The notes under the pieces were generated by a model. That model ran no database searches, was not told the origin of the DNA, and worked only from the letters and a program-made list of their open reading frames with translations. From the NCBI RefSeq assembly GCF_014137995.1, contig NZ_JACGWV010000001.1, forward strand, positions 2,418,001 through 2,482,000: a DNA stretch of 64,000 bases, given 5' to 3'. This document shows, one piece after another, positions 50,177-59,206 of the stretch. A program made the translations under genes and the position numbers. Every line of letters starts with the position of its first letter. The first letter of the stretch is position 1. Origin of the DNA: Promicromonospora sukumoe (GTDB taxonomy: Bacteria > Actinomycetota > Actinomycetes > Actinomycetales > Cellulomonadaceae).

Positions 50177-51895
50177 ATGACACGCAGCAGACCGGCGGGC
50201 CGTCCGCGGCACCGCGCCGGGCACGCGCTCCTCGCGACCGGACTGGCCGCGACGCTCGGCACGGCGCTGGCCGCCGCACCGCTCGTCGCGCTGACCGCCG
50301 CCGCGGCGGAGCCGAGCGAGGTCACCGCGGACAGCGGCGACCTGGCCTGGGGCTTCCGCGAGAGCTTCCGCAACTACGTGGGGCGCCAGACGGCGGCCCT
50401 CCCGCCCATCGGCGCGGTCCCGATCGGCGAGCGGATCACGCTCGTGGCGCCCGGCGAGTTCGACGAGGACGGCACCCCCGCCGCGCCCCTCGACACCACC
50501 CCGCCGAACGAGACGCTTCCCTACCTGCTTCCCGTCACGGGCGGCACGGTCACGGACGCGGACAACCTGACGGTCGCCAGCGCGGGCGGCGCCGTCTACC
50601 ACTTCCCGTCGCACGCCTTCACGGTGACGGTCAAGGACGTCGCCGTGGTGGTCGACGGCGGCGTGGGCACCCTCGTGGGCGACCTCGCCGTCGAGATCCC
50701 GGAGAACAACCTGGGCTACGAGCCCGGCACGTACGGCGGCGACGACGTCGTGCTGGGCGAGGTCGCGAACACGACGGTGAACGTCTCCGCCGACGCCGTG
50801 ACCGTCTCCGGGACGGGCGTGACCCTGACGGCCGACGGCGCCTCGGCGCTCCAGGACTTCCTGGCCGAGGGCGCCGCCCTCGACAACTTCTCCGTGAGCG
50901 CGCAGACCAGCGCGCCCACGGAGCAGCCCGAGGAGTGGAACCCGACCGTGACGCTGTCGAAGGCGTCGGGCGTGGACCCCGAGGGCGAGACCGTCACGGC
51001 CACCGGTTCGGGCTTCGACCCGGCGGCCAACATCAACACCTCGGGCCGCCCGCCGGTCGCCGCGGGCGCGCCCACGGGCGTGTACGTGGTGTTCGGCTCC
51101 TTCGGGAGCCCGTGGCGGCCGTCGGAGGGCGCCGGCTCGGGTGCCCGGACGGTGCTCGTCCAGAAGTGGGCCCTGCCGGAGCCGTCGTACTCGCAGGTCA
51201 AGGCGGACTTCCCGAACGTGGCCGGCCAGCTCGTGCTGCTCAACCCGGACGGCACGTTCACGGCCGAGCTCGCGGTCGCGCCGTCGGACACCGCGACCGG
51301 TGCCTACGGCGTCTACACGTACGCCGCGGGCGGGGCTGCGGCGAACGCCGCCCAGGAGCTGGGCATCCCGGTGTCGTTCGCGACGCCGGGCGGCTCGGGC
51401 GACATCGACCTGGAGGTCACCGTGCCCGAGGGTGAGGACCCGGGCGAGCCCGGCGAGCCGGGTGCGTTCACGTGGACCGTCGTGGGCGGCGCCGGGGCCG
51501 TGAGCCTCGGCACCGCCGAGGCGGGCGCGGGCGCCCTGACCGCGACGGGCGACCTCAAGCGGGTCACCGTCAGCGACACGCGGGCCGGCGGCCCGGCGTG
51601 GAGCATCAACGGCACGGCGACCGACTTCTTCGCGACCGGTGGTTCGGCGTCCTTCCCGGGCAGCAGCCTGGGCTGGTCGCCGTCGGTCTCGGAGAACACC
51701 GGTGGCGCCGTCGCCGGCGCGCTGGTGCGGCCGAGCACCGGTTCCGGCCTGACGGCGGGCGCCACCCTGGTGTCCGCGCCGGCGGGGCACGCGTCGGGCT
51801 CGGTGACGGCGGACGCCGCCCTCGACCTGCGCATCCCGCTGGAGACGCCGGCCGGCGACTACGCGAGCGTCCTCACGCTCACAGCGGTGGGCTGA
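50177..51895 (+). CDS. HtaA domain fused to an Ig-like and a WxL-like C-terminal domain
   Basis: Signal peptide ending TAAAA, then the HtaA signature GDLAWGFRESFRNYVGRQTA with YHFPSHAFTVTVKDVAVVVDGGVGTLVGDLAV (residues about 50-245). The middle domain (VTATGSGFDPAANI...GVYVVFGSFGSPWRP) resembles the Ig-like domain of the 47105 gene. The C-terminus (LKRVTVSDTR, WSINGTATDFF, FPGSSLGWSP, AALDLRIPLETPAGDYASVLTLTAVG) resembles actinobacterial WxL-like domains, without a strict WxL motif. No TM anchor. 572 residues; ATG 50177 has AGAGAGG upstream, and a tiny ATGAATTGA leader precedes it. Confidence 0.78.
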   Translation: MTRSRPAGRPRHRAGHALLATGLAATLGTALAAAPLVALTAAAAEPSEVTADSGDLAWGFRESFRNYVGRQTAALPPIGAVPIGERITLVAPGEFDEDGTPAAPLDTTPPNETLPYLLPVTGGTVTDADNLTVASAGGAVYHFPSHAFTVTVKDVAVVVDGGVGTLVGDLAVEIPENNLGYEPGTYGGDDVVLGEVANTTVNVSADAVTVSGTGVTLTADGASALQDFLAEGAALDNFSVSAQTSAPTEQPEEWNPTVTLSKASGVDPEGETVTATGSGFDPAANINTSGRPPVAAGAPTGVYVVFGSFGSPWRPSEGAGSGARTVLVQKWALPEPSYSQVKADFPNVAGQLVLLNPDGTFTAELAVAPSDTATGAYGVYTYAAGGAAANAAQELGIPVSFATPGGSGDIDLEVTVPEGEDPGEPGEPGAFTWTVVGGAGAVSLGTAEAGAGALTATGDLKRVTVSDTRAGGPAWSINGTATDFFATGGSASFPGSSLGWSPSVSENTGGAVAGALVRPSTGSGLTAGATLVSAPAGHASGSVTADAALDLRIPLETPAGDYASVLTLTAVG

Positions 51896-51902
51896 CGGTC
51901 CC

Positions 51903-53024
51903 GTGTCCGTTCTGCCACACCGTGCAGGCCCGCTGCCGCGACGCGTCCTCGGACGCGCCGCGGCAGCGGTCGCGCTGCTCGGCGCCCTGTCCTTCGGCGC
52001 CCTGATCGTCTCCGCGCCGGCCGCCACGGCCGCCGGTGCTGTCCCGGCCGCGCCGGTCCTCACTGCGAGCGACGACGGCATCTCGTGGTCCGTCACCCCC
52101 GCCGACAACCGGCAGGGCAAGGGCCGCGCCAACTACGGCTACGCCGTCGAGCCCGGCGACCGCGTCTCGGACGCCCTCGTGGTGACGAACCGGTCGGCCG
52201 CTCCCCTGCAGCTCAGCGTGTACGGCACAGACGCCTTCACGACGCCGAGCGGCCACATCGACCTGCTGACCGCCGACGACCCCGCGACGGGGCTCGGCAC
52301 CTGGCTCACCTTCCGGCGGGGCACGCTGGACCTGGAGCCCGGCGAGTCCGCCGAGGTCCCGTTCACGCTCCGCGTGCCCGACGACGCCGCGCCCGGCGAC
52401 CACTCGGGCGGCGTCGTCACGGCGCTGACGCAGCGGGTCGGCGACTCGGCGCTCACCGTGGACCGCCGCCTGGCGCTGCGCGTGCACGCGCGCGTGGCCG
52501 GGGACCTGGCGCCCGGGCTGGGGATCAGCGACGTGAGCGTCACGACCGACCTGTCCGCCAACCCGTTCGGCACCGTCACCTCGACGGTCCGGTACAGCCT
52601 GACCAACAGCGGCACCGCGCGGCTCGTGCCCACGGAGACGGTCGCCGTGGCGGGTCCCGGCGGGACGGCGTGGCTCGGTGACCCGGCGACGGCGTCGGGC
52701 GAGCTGCCCGAGATCCTGCCCGGCTCGACGGTGGAGCGCGTGGTGACGGTGTCCGGCGTCCGCCCGCTGGTGCGGGCCGAGGCGACCGTGCGCGTGGACG
52801 GTCTGGTGATCGGCATCGGCGGGGGCGGCGTCACCTCCGCGAACGACGCCGCGAGCGGCTGGGCCGTACCGTGGGCCCTGCTCGGCCTCGTGGTGCTGGC
52901 CGTGGCGGCGGCCGTGGTGGTGCCGCTGGTCCGGGCGCGGAGGGCGACGGGGTCGCGGGGCGCGGAGGGCTCGGCCGGCGCGACACCGCGGGAGGTCAAG
53001 GCCACGGTGACGCAACAGGCGTGA
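51903..53024 (+). CDS. DUF916-type WxL-partner (peptidoglycan-binding) protein
   Basis: Signal peptide, then a DUF916-like beta domain: ISWSVTPADNRQGKGRANYGYAVEPGDRVSDALVVTNRS, DAFTTPSGHIDLL, TLDLEPGESAEVPFTLRVPDDAAPGDHSGGVVTAL; a second beta domain (VTSTVRYSLTNSGTARLVP); a TM helix (WALLGLVVLAVAAAVVVPLV) and a short basic tail. In firmicutes DUF916 proteins (WxLIP) bind WxL proteins and the wall. It lies 7 bp after the WxL-like gene, as those partners do. 373 residues, GTG start, no strong Shine-Dalgarno sequence. Confidence 0.82.
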   Translation: MSVLPHRAGPLPRRVLGRAAAAVALLGALSFGALIVSAPAATAAGAVPAAPVLTASDDGISWSVTPADNRQGKGRANYGYAVEPGDRVSDALVVTNRSAAPLQLSVYGTDAFTTPSGHIDLLTADDPATGLGTWLTFRRGTLDLEPGESAEVPFTLRVPDDAAPGDHSGGVVTALTQRVGDSALTVDRRLALRVHARVAGDLAPGLGISDVSVTTDLSANPFGTVTSTVRYSLTNSGTARLVPTETVAVAGPGGTAWLGDPATASGELPEILPGSTVERVVTVSGVRPLVRAEATVRVDGLVIGIGGGGVTSANDAASGWAVPWALLGLVVLAVAAAVVVPLVRARRATGSRGAEGSAGATPREVKATVTQQA

Positions 53025-53032
53025 CATGGCGG

Positions 53033-53105
53033 GCGTGACGCGGCGGACGTGACGCGGCGGAAGCGCGGGGACGACGTCGGTACGGGGACGACGTCGGCGC
53101 AGGGA
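53033..53105. repeat. Short direct repeats after the DUF916 gene
   Basis: GTGACGCGGCGGA-like units (53036-53065) are followed by GGGGACGACGTCGG-like units (53067-53100), two to three copies of each with drift. They lie in the 408-bp stretch before the DUF202 genes. I see no hairpin there, so transcription may continue from the heme genes. Confidence 0.6.
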
Positions 53106-53223
53106 CAACGCCGGTGAGACCGTAGCGGTGAGAGGACCGGGGCACGACAGCACTGGCAGGACGGCGGGCCTCGGCACGAGAGAATGGGCAGACCCGCAGG
53201 CAGTACGAGAGAAAGGCGCCCGC

Positions 53224-53436
53224 ATGGTCGGCAGCACGAACGGGTGCACTGACGGTTGGACTGGCCGCTCCCCCCACGGCGGCGCCGGACGGCTCCGGAC
53301 GGCGCTCGGCACAGCAGAGCCCAGCGCGGCACGGCCCCGGGTGGCGCGGGCTCGCACGGCGTCGTCCCGGGCGGCCCGACCCGCGGCGTTCCTCGGGTCG
53401 GGGTCGGCGGCACGGCTCAGGACGGACGCCCGATGA
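53224..53436 (+). CDS. Possible 70-residue ORF coupled to DUF202
   Basis: The ATG at 53224 has GAAAGG seven bases upstream, and the stop overlaps the next ATG (ATGA), as real genes do here. The product is Arg/Ala/Gly/Thr-rich with no domain I recognise. It may be a leader peptide that couples translation, or chance. Confidence 0.3.
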   Translation: MVGSTNGCTDGWTGRSPHGGAGRLRTALGTAEPSAARPRVARARTASSRAARPAAFLGSGSAARLRTDAR

Positions 53437-53804
53437 GCCGGCCCGACGAGCGGCGGTTCCCGGGCTCGGTGTTCGGCGTCGGCTCGGAGCCCGACGCGCG
53501 GTTCTCCCTCGCCAACGAGCGGACCTTCCTGGCCTGGATCCGGACCGCGCTGGCGCTGGTGGCGGGCGGGGTGGCGCTGGAGACGCTCGGGCTCGACCTG
53601 CAGCCCGGGCTGCGGCTCGCGGCGTCGATCGTGCTGATCGTCGCGGGGACGGTGCTGCCGCTGATCGCCTGGGCGGGCTGGGGGCACGTCGAGCGGGCGC
53701 TGCGCAGCGGGTCGCCGCTGCCGTCGACGATCGTGGGCGTGGTGCTCGCCGTCGTCGTCTCGGTGGTCGGGGTGCTCGTGCTCCTGGGCGTGCTGCTGCG
53801 ATGA
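53433..53804 (+). CDS. DUF202 (YidH-like) membrane protein 1
   Basis: 123 residues: SLANERTFLAWIRTALALVAGGVALETLG is the DUF202 signature, followed by two more TM helices (LRLAASIVLIVAGTVLPLIAWAGW and STIVGVVLAVVVSVVGVLVLLGV). YidH-type proteins are small inner-membrane proteins of unknown function; two often lie in tandem, as here. It overlaps the second DUF202 gene by ATGA. Confidence 0.88.
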   Translation: MSRPDERRFPGSVFGVGSEPDARFSLANERTFLAWIRTALALVAGGVALETLGLDLQPGLRLAASIVLIVAGTVLPLIAWAGWGHVERALRSGSPLPSTIVGVVLAVVVSVVGVLVLLGVLLR

Positions 53805-54169
53805 ACGCCCCCGGCACCCCTGCGCCGGGAACCGCCGGGCCGACGCCTCCCCCGGGGCTGCAGCCCGAGCGGACGGAGCTGGCGTGGCGGCGCACGGCGC
53901 TGTCGGTCGCCGCGGTCTCGCTGGTGGGCGCGCGTCTGCTGCCGGCGCTGTTCGGCAGCGCGGTCTGGCTCTTGCCCGGCCTGGTCGGGCTGCTGCTGGC
54001 GGGTTACCTCTGGCTCGCCTCCCGACGCCGCCACGCGCGGCGGGTGCCGATCCCGGCCCGGGGTCCGGGACACGACTCCCCGGGCGCGGGCCTGCTCGCG
54101 ATGGCGGGCGCCGTCGTCGTGACGATCGGCCTGGGCGGCCTGGCCGTGATCCTGACGATCCACCTCTAA
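53801..54169 (+). CDS. DUF202 membrane protein 2
   Basis: 122 residues with QPERTELAWRRTALSVAAVSLVGARLLP (DUF202 signature variant), then VWLLPGLVGLLLAGYLWLA and AGAVVVTIGLGGLAVILTIHL. It probably pairs with DUF202 protein 1. Its last about 60 bp and the hairpin behind it recur in degenerate form twice downstream (see 54280-54693). Confidence 0.87.
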   Translation: MNAPGTPAPGTAGPTPPPGLQPERTELAWRRTALSVAAVSLVGARLLPALFGSAVWLLPGLVGLLLAGYLWLASRRRHARRVPIPARGPGHDSPGAGLLAMAGAVVVTIGLGGLAVILTIHL

Positions 54170-54197
54170 CTGCCGACGCCAACTCCCGCCGACTCGG

Positions 54198-54272
54198 AGG
54201 TGCGCTTCTACCCCGTCATTGCGCCCGGAATCACGCTGTTTCCGGGCCCAATGGCGGGGTAGAAGCGCACCT
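54198..54272. repeat. GTGCGCTTCTACCCAG hairpin element, copy 2
   Basis: Arms of about 31 nt: the left starts AGGTGCGCTTCTACCCCGTC, and the right is the near-complement ending GGGGTAGAAGCGCACCT. It lies 28 bp after DUF202-2, a terminator position. Confidence 0.88.
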
Positions 54273-54693
54273 TGGTGATGGACGCCGTCGTCGTCATGAT
54301 CGGCCCGGTCGACCTCGCCACCGTCGTGGCGATCGGCTTGGACGGCGTCGCCGTCCTCGTGGCGATCGGCTTGGACGGCGTCGCCGTCGTCGTCGCGATC
54401 GGCCCGCGATTACCGCCGGCGGTGAGTCGGGCCAGCGGCGACCCCGGCCGGCCGCACCCCGGGCCACACGGACGCCAGAGGTGCGCATCTACCCAGTCAT
54501 TGGGCCCGGAATCAGGCTGTTTTCGGGCCGAATGACTGGGTAGAAGCGCACTTCGGTGGTGGGCGTCGTCGTCGTGACGATCGGACCGGGCGACCGCCCG
54601 TCGTCCCGACGATCCACCGGTAGCTGCCCCGCCGGCGGTGAGTCGGGCCGGCGGTGACCCCGGCCAGCCGCGCCCCGGGCCGCGCGGACGCCA
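54273..54693. repeat. Degenerate duplications of the DUF202-2 3' end and flank
   Basis: Between the hairpins, GTCGTCGTGACGATCGG (about 54568) echoes the DUF202-2 end (about 54113-54132), and a GACGATCCACxxxTAxCTGCC segment echoes its stop region. The 54414-54485 block (GCCGGCGGTGAGTCGGGCC to GCCAGAGGTGCGC) is repeated at about 54632-54701. GTGGCGATCGGCTTGGACGG also occurs twice in tandem (about 54335 and 54359). No gene is supported in this 675-bp stretch. Confidence 0.75.
54478..54554. repeat. GTGCGCTTCTACCCAG hairpin element, copy 3
   Basis: Left arm GAGGTGCGCATCTACCCAGT continuing CATTGGGCCCGGAA; the right arm is its near-complement (GAATGACTGGGTAGAAGCGC). The flank GCCGGCGGTGAGTCGGGCC before it (about 54414) is repeated before copy 4. 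Confidence 0.88.
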
Positions 54694-54770
54694 GAGGTGC
54701 GCTTCTAGCCAGTCATTGGGCCCGGAATCACGGTGTTTTCGGGCGTAATGACTGGGTAGAAGCGCACCTC
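54694..54770. repeat. GTGCGCTTCTACCCAG hairpin element, copy 4
   Basis: Left arm GAGGTGCGCTTCTAGCCAGT, right arm near-complement ending GGGTAGAAGCGCACCTC. It is about 216 bp after copy 3 with matching flanks, so the hairpin was duplicated with its surroundings. The glucanase gene ends 75 bp further on from the other side. Confidence 0.88.
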
Positions 54771-54844
54771 GGCGGCGGGTGCCGGATCACTGAGTGGGCA
54801 GGTGAGGTCAGCGGGTGTCGGTGTGCCGGGTCAGGGGGTCGGGG

Positions 54845-56182
<1,338 letters not shown>

Positions 56183-56231
56183 CGGGGTGCTCCCTCGACG
56201 TGATCCTTCCCGCCGGGCGGGACTACCCGGC

Positions 56232-56267
56232 GGTCATCGCTGTGGTCATCGCTGTGGTCATCGCTGT
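56232..56267. repeat. Three exact 12-bp tandem repeats upstream of the glucanase gene
   Basis: GGTCATCGCTGT occurs three times in a row with no mismatch, 50-85 bp before the glucanase start. It does not lie in a coding region, so it may be part of the leader or a regulator-binding array. Confidence 0.85.
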
Positions 56268-56418
56268 GAGTGGCCTGGCCGGCCGCTGAGGCCCGGCTGG
56301 TCGTGGCGGGAACGTACATTCGGCCGCCGACGGCGCACAACGGGTGGGCGCACAGTTACGGGTTTTCCCCATGTTCCTGCGGTGTTGCCGCAGGCAAGGG
56401 TGCCTCAGGCAAGGGAGC

Positions 56419-57762
56419 TCACGCCGCGAACAGCAGGAACAGCCCCGCCCAGGTGTAGACCACCATGAGCAGCACGCCGGGCAGCTCGTCCGCGAGCACG
56501 AGGGTGTGCTGCCGGCCGGGGGCCGCGCGCAGCGCGCGGTCGTGCGCGGCGAGCACGCCGACCAGGTGGCCCAGCACGATGCACACGACCTGCACGACGG
56601 CGATCACGGCGGGGTCGGGCACGGCGACGTCGGGCGCTACGAAGCCGGACGAACCGCCGTCGGCCCCAGGAGCCCACTGCCCCACCAGCAGCCACAGCCC
56701 GCGCGGACCCTCCACGACCAGCAGTGACGCGTAGTGCGCCAGGGTGTAGCCCGCGGCGATCGGGACCAGCGGCAGCGCGATGTCCGCGCGGCGCGTCGTC
56801 CAGCGCAGGCTGCCCGCCACCAGCACGCACACGCCCACCAGGCCCGCTGTGGCGACGAGCTCGGGCGCCCCCGTCGACTGCGCGAACCCCGCCCACAGCG
56901 GCGAGCCCGACGCGCTGTCGAAGATGGTCGAGCCCCACCACACGGCGACGAACGCGATGGTGCCGCGCGCCAACGCGGCCGTGCTGAGCCCGGCCTTGGT
57001 GAGCCCAGCCGTGGTGAATCCAGCCGTCGTCAGCCCGGCCAGGGGCGAGCGCAGCACGTACCGTCCGGCGTCGTCCCGGCCCAGGACGCTCAGGCGTCCG
57101 GCGAGCTCGGAGTACATCTCGAACCCGTCGCCGCGCGCGAACCAGCTCTCGCCGCGCACCAGCCCCGCCCCGAGCTGGACGACGGCGTACGCCGTCAGCC
57201 AGGTGCCGATCAGCCGGGGGTCGGTGCGGTCCGGCGCGACCAGCTCCAGCCAGACGAACGCGAGCAGCGCGACGGCGGCGGGCCAGTGCCCCCAGCCGCG
57301 GTCGTCGGGCCCGGCGAGCGGGCGGAGGCCCGTGACCGGCACCCGGAGCAGCCGGCAGAGCCCGGCGTGCAGCGTGCGCAGCGGGTTGACCCCGCGCCAC
57401 ACCGGCCCGAGCAGGACGCTCACGGGGACGAGCCCGACCCACAGCCAGACGAACACCAGGTGGGCGGCGGGGTTGGTCTCGTCGGCGGGACCGAGCAGGG
57501 CGTTCCCGACCGTGTAGAGCGCCAGCGCCAGCACGACCGCCCGGGCCGGCCCGCGCCACCATGGCGAGCGCAGGACGGCGTCCCACCGGGCGGGCAGTGG
57601 CCGGACGGCGCCCTCGCGCGGCGTGCGCCACAGGAACGAGACGACCAGGAACGACAGGACCACGGTCACGGCACCGGCCTGGAGCACCAGGTCGAACGGC
57701 AGCGGAAGATCCTGCGAGCTGCCGACGCCGTGCGCCGCCAGCGGGGCGTGGCGCGGGCTCAC
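56419..57762 (-). CDS. Multi-spanning membrane protein of the cupredoxin operon
   Basis: 447 residues with about 10-11 TM helices (VTVVLSFLVVSFLW, AVVLALALYTVGNALLG, FVWLWVGLVPVSVLLGPVW, YTLAHYASLLVVEGPRGLW, VVQVVCIVLGHLVGVLAAHDRAL). His residues in AHYASLL and LGHLVGVLAAHDRAL could bind a metal or heme. A five-residue repeat (SPLAG LTTAG FTTAG LTKAG LSTAA) interrupts the middle. I know the type only as a conserved membrane protein next to HVHGYD cupredoxins. Its GTG start overlaps the cupredoxin stop (GTGA). Function unknown. Confidence 0.75.
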   Translation of the reverse strand: MSPRHAPLAAHGVGSSQDLPLPFDLVLQAGAVTVVLSFLVVSFLWRTPREGAVRPLPARWDAVLRSPWWRGPARAVVLALALYTVGNALLGPADETNPAAHLVFVWLWVGLVPVSVLLGPVWRGVNPLRTLHAGLCRLLRVPVTGLRPLAGPDDRGWGHWPAAVALLAFVWLELVAPDRTDPRLIGTWLTAYAVVQLGAGLVRGESWFARGDGFEMYSELAGRLSVLGRDDAGRYVLRSPLAGLTTAGFTTAGLTKAGLSTAALARGTIAFVAVWWGSTIFDSASGSPLWAGFAQSTGAPELVATAGLVGVCVLVAGSLRWTTRRADIALPLVPIAAGYTLAHYASLLVVEGPRGLWLLVGQWAPGADGGSSGFVAPDVAVPDPAVIAVVQVVCIVLGHLVGVLAAHDRALRAAPGRQHTLVLADELPGVLLMVVYTWAGLFLLFAA

Positions 57763-58247
57763 CGGACCGCGAGCTGCAGCAGCAGCGTCTCCGGGTGGGC
57801 CTCGACGTCGAACACCCCGGGGGTGTCGGCGAGGACCTCGAGGCAGACCGGGTCGCCCGGAGCGGCCTCGGCGGCGACGTCGTAGCCGTGCACGTGGATC
57901 TCGGCCGGGGCGTCCACCTCGGCGCGGAGCACCACGGTGCTGCCCAGCGGCACCTCGACTCGGCCGGGCGCGGGCTCGACCCGGCCGTCGGCGAAGCGGA
58001 CCTCGACCTCGACCGGCGGCTCACCGGTGGCGGGGTCGTCCGTGGCGGGGTCGTCCGTGCAGATCCCGGCCTCGTGGTGGTCCTGGTGAGCGGTGTCGGA
58101 CGCCGATGCCTCCGCGGGCGGTGCGTCGGCGGACCCGGCAGCGGGCCCGGCGGCGGCGCAGCCGGCGAGCACGCCGGCGACGGTGACCGCGGCGACGGCG
58201 GCCGCGGCGGCACGGGCGAGGAGGAGCGGGGTGGTCGTGCGCGTCAT
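57759..58247 (-). CDS. Cupredoxin-like lipoprotein
   Basis: A lipobox (VAGVLAGC) gives a membrane-anchored protein of 162 residues. After a His/Asp-rich linker (HQDHHEAGICTDDP) it has a single cupredoxin-fold domain: VEVRFADGRVEPAPGRVEVPLGSTVVLRAEVDAPAEIHVHGYD, ending PGVFDVEAHPETLLLQLAVR. The HVHGYD segment and the PGVFDVE strand are typical of EfeO/cupredoxin-like domains; a Cys-His-Met type-1 copper set is not complete. It lies between two membrane-protein genes in one operon. Confidence 0.8.
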   Translation of the reverse strand: MTRTTTPLLLARAAAAAVAAVTVAGVLAGCAAAGPAAGSADAPPAEASASDTAHQDHHEAGICTDDPATDDPATGEPPVEVEVRFADGRVEPAPGRVEVPLGSTVVLRAEVDAPAEIHVHGYDVAAEAAPGDPVCLEVLADTPGVFDVEAHPETLLLQLAVR

Positions 58248-59206
58248 GAGTTCTCTCTCTGGTTCTGGTTCTGGTCGTCGTTCGGGTTCAGGGCCGGGCT
58301 CGGGCCCGGCGGCAAGGCCTCGCCCTCCCCGCCGCCGGAGTCCGCGAGCGCCCGCAGCGCCCCGGCCCCGGCGACGGCCGCCGCGGTGCCGGTGCCGAGC
58401 ACGACGGCGACGAGGAGTCGTTCGAGGGCGTCGGGTCCGGCGAACGGGAGCACGCCGAAGTGGAAGACGGTCAGGTCGGGCAGGATGAAGACGACGCTGA
58501 GCCCCGCTCCGGCGCAGACCCCGAGGACGCCGCCCGCGCGGCCCCGGATCGCCGCGACCGCGGCGACGACCACCAGGGGCCAGACGAGCAGCCCGATCCC
58601 GGTCGCGTCGAGGAACGTGCCCCACAGCGGCGCGGACTGCACCGCGAGCGTCGAGCCGACCACGTGGACCAGCGAGGCCGCGACGGTCGTCAGCCCGGCG
58701 ACCGCGAGGAGCACGTGGGGCCGTCGGGCCCGGCGGGCGACGGCGATCAGCGTCCCGGCGACGGCGGCCGCGAGCGCCCACCACGGCAGGGCGGGCGGCG
58801 CAGGTTCGGCGACGTGCTCGCCGGTCACGGTCACCGAGGTACCGCCGGCGGTCAGCGGTACGGACCAGGTGGTGCGGTCGGCGTCGCCGAGGTCGCGGTC
58901 GAGGGTGGTGGCGCGGGCGTCGATCCAGGTGCGGGTGGTGCCCGCCGGGACGGTCACGGGTCGCTTCTGGCCGCCCCCGGCCGGGACCCGCACCGCGGTG
59001 GCGGTGGCGTTGCGGACCTCCAGCCGGGCGCCGTCCTCGATCGCGCGGACGGTCAGCCCGGGTACCCGGGGCGAAACGTCGAGGACGACGCCGCGGACGC
59101 CCGTCGGGCTCAGGCCGCCGGCGTGCGCGGCCGCCGGGGAGATCGCGGTCAGCAGCACCACCAGGGCCAGGGCGAGCGCGCTCACCCCCCGGCGGACCAC
59201 GCTCAC
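58244..59206 (-). CDS. Exported/membrane protein with N-terminal beta domain and TM helices
   Basis: Signal peptide (ALALALVVLLTAISPAAAHA) with a His at the mature N-terminus (AHAGGLSPTGVRG), a beta-rich ectodomain (VRAIEDGARLEVRNATATAVRVPAGG, TVPAGTTRTWIDARA), then about six TM helices (WWALAAAVAGTLIAVA, LLVWPLVVVAAVAAIRG and others) and a polar tail. The layout recalls CopC/CopD-like or YcnI-like periplasmic-plus-membrane proteins, but I cannot name a family. Overlaps both neighbours by GTGA/ATGA. Confidence 0.7.
   Translation of the reverse strand: MSVVRRGVSALALALVVLLTAISPAAAHAGGLSPTGVRGVVLDVSPRVPGLTVRAIEDGARLEVRNATATAVRVPAGGGQKRPVTVPAGTTRTWIDARATTLDRDLGDADRTTWSVPLTAGGTSVTVTGEHVAEPAPPALPWWALAAAVAGTLIAVARRARRPHVLLAVAGLTTVAASLVHVVGSTLAVQSAPLWGTFLDATGIGLLVWPLVVVAAVAAIRGRAGGVLGVCAGAGLSVVFILPDLTVFHFGVLPFAGPDALERLLVAVVLGTGTAAAVAGAGALRALADSGGGEGEALPPGPSPALNPNDDQNQNQRENS

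Noticed and set aside
54273..54693. Small genes in the plus strand between the hairpins (for example from 54272)
   Set aside because: The frames consist of degenerate repeats of the preceding gene's last helix, with no ribosome site; better explained as duplicated debris.
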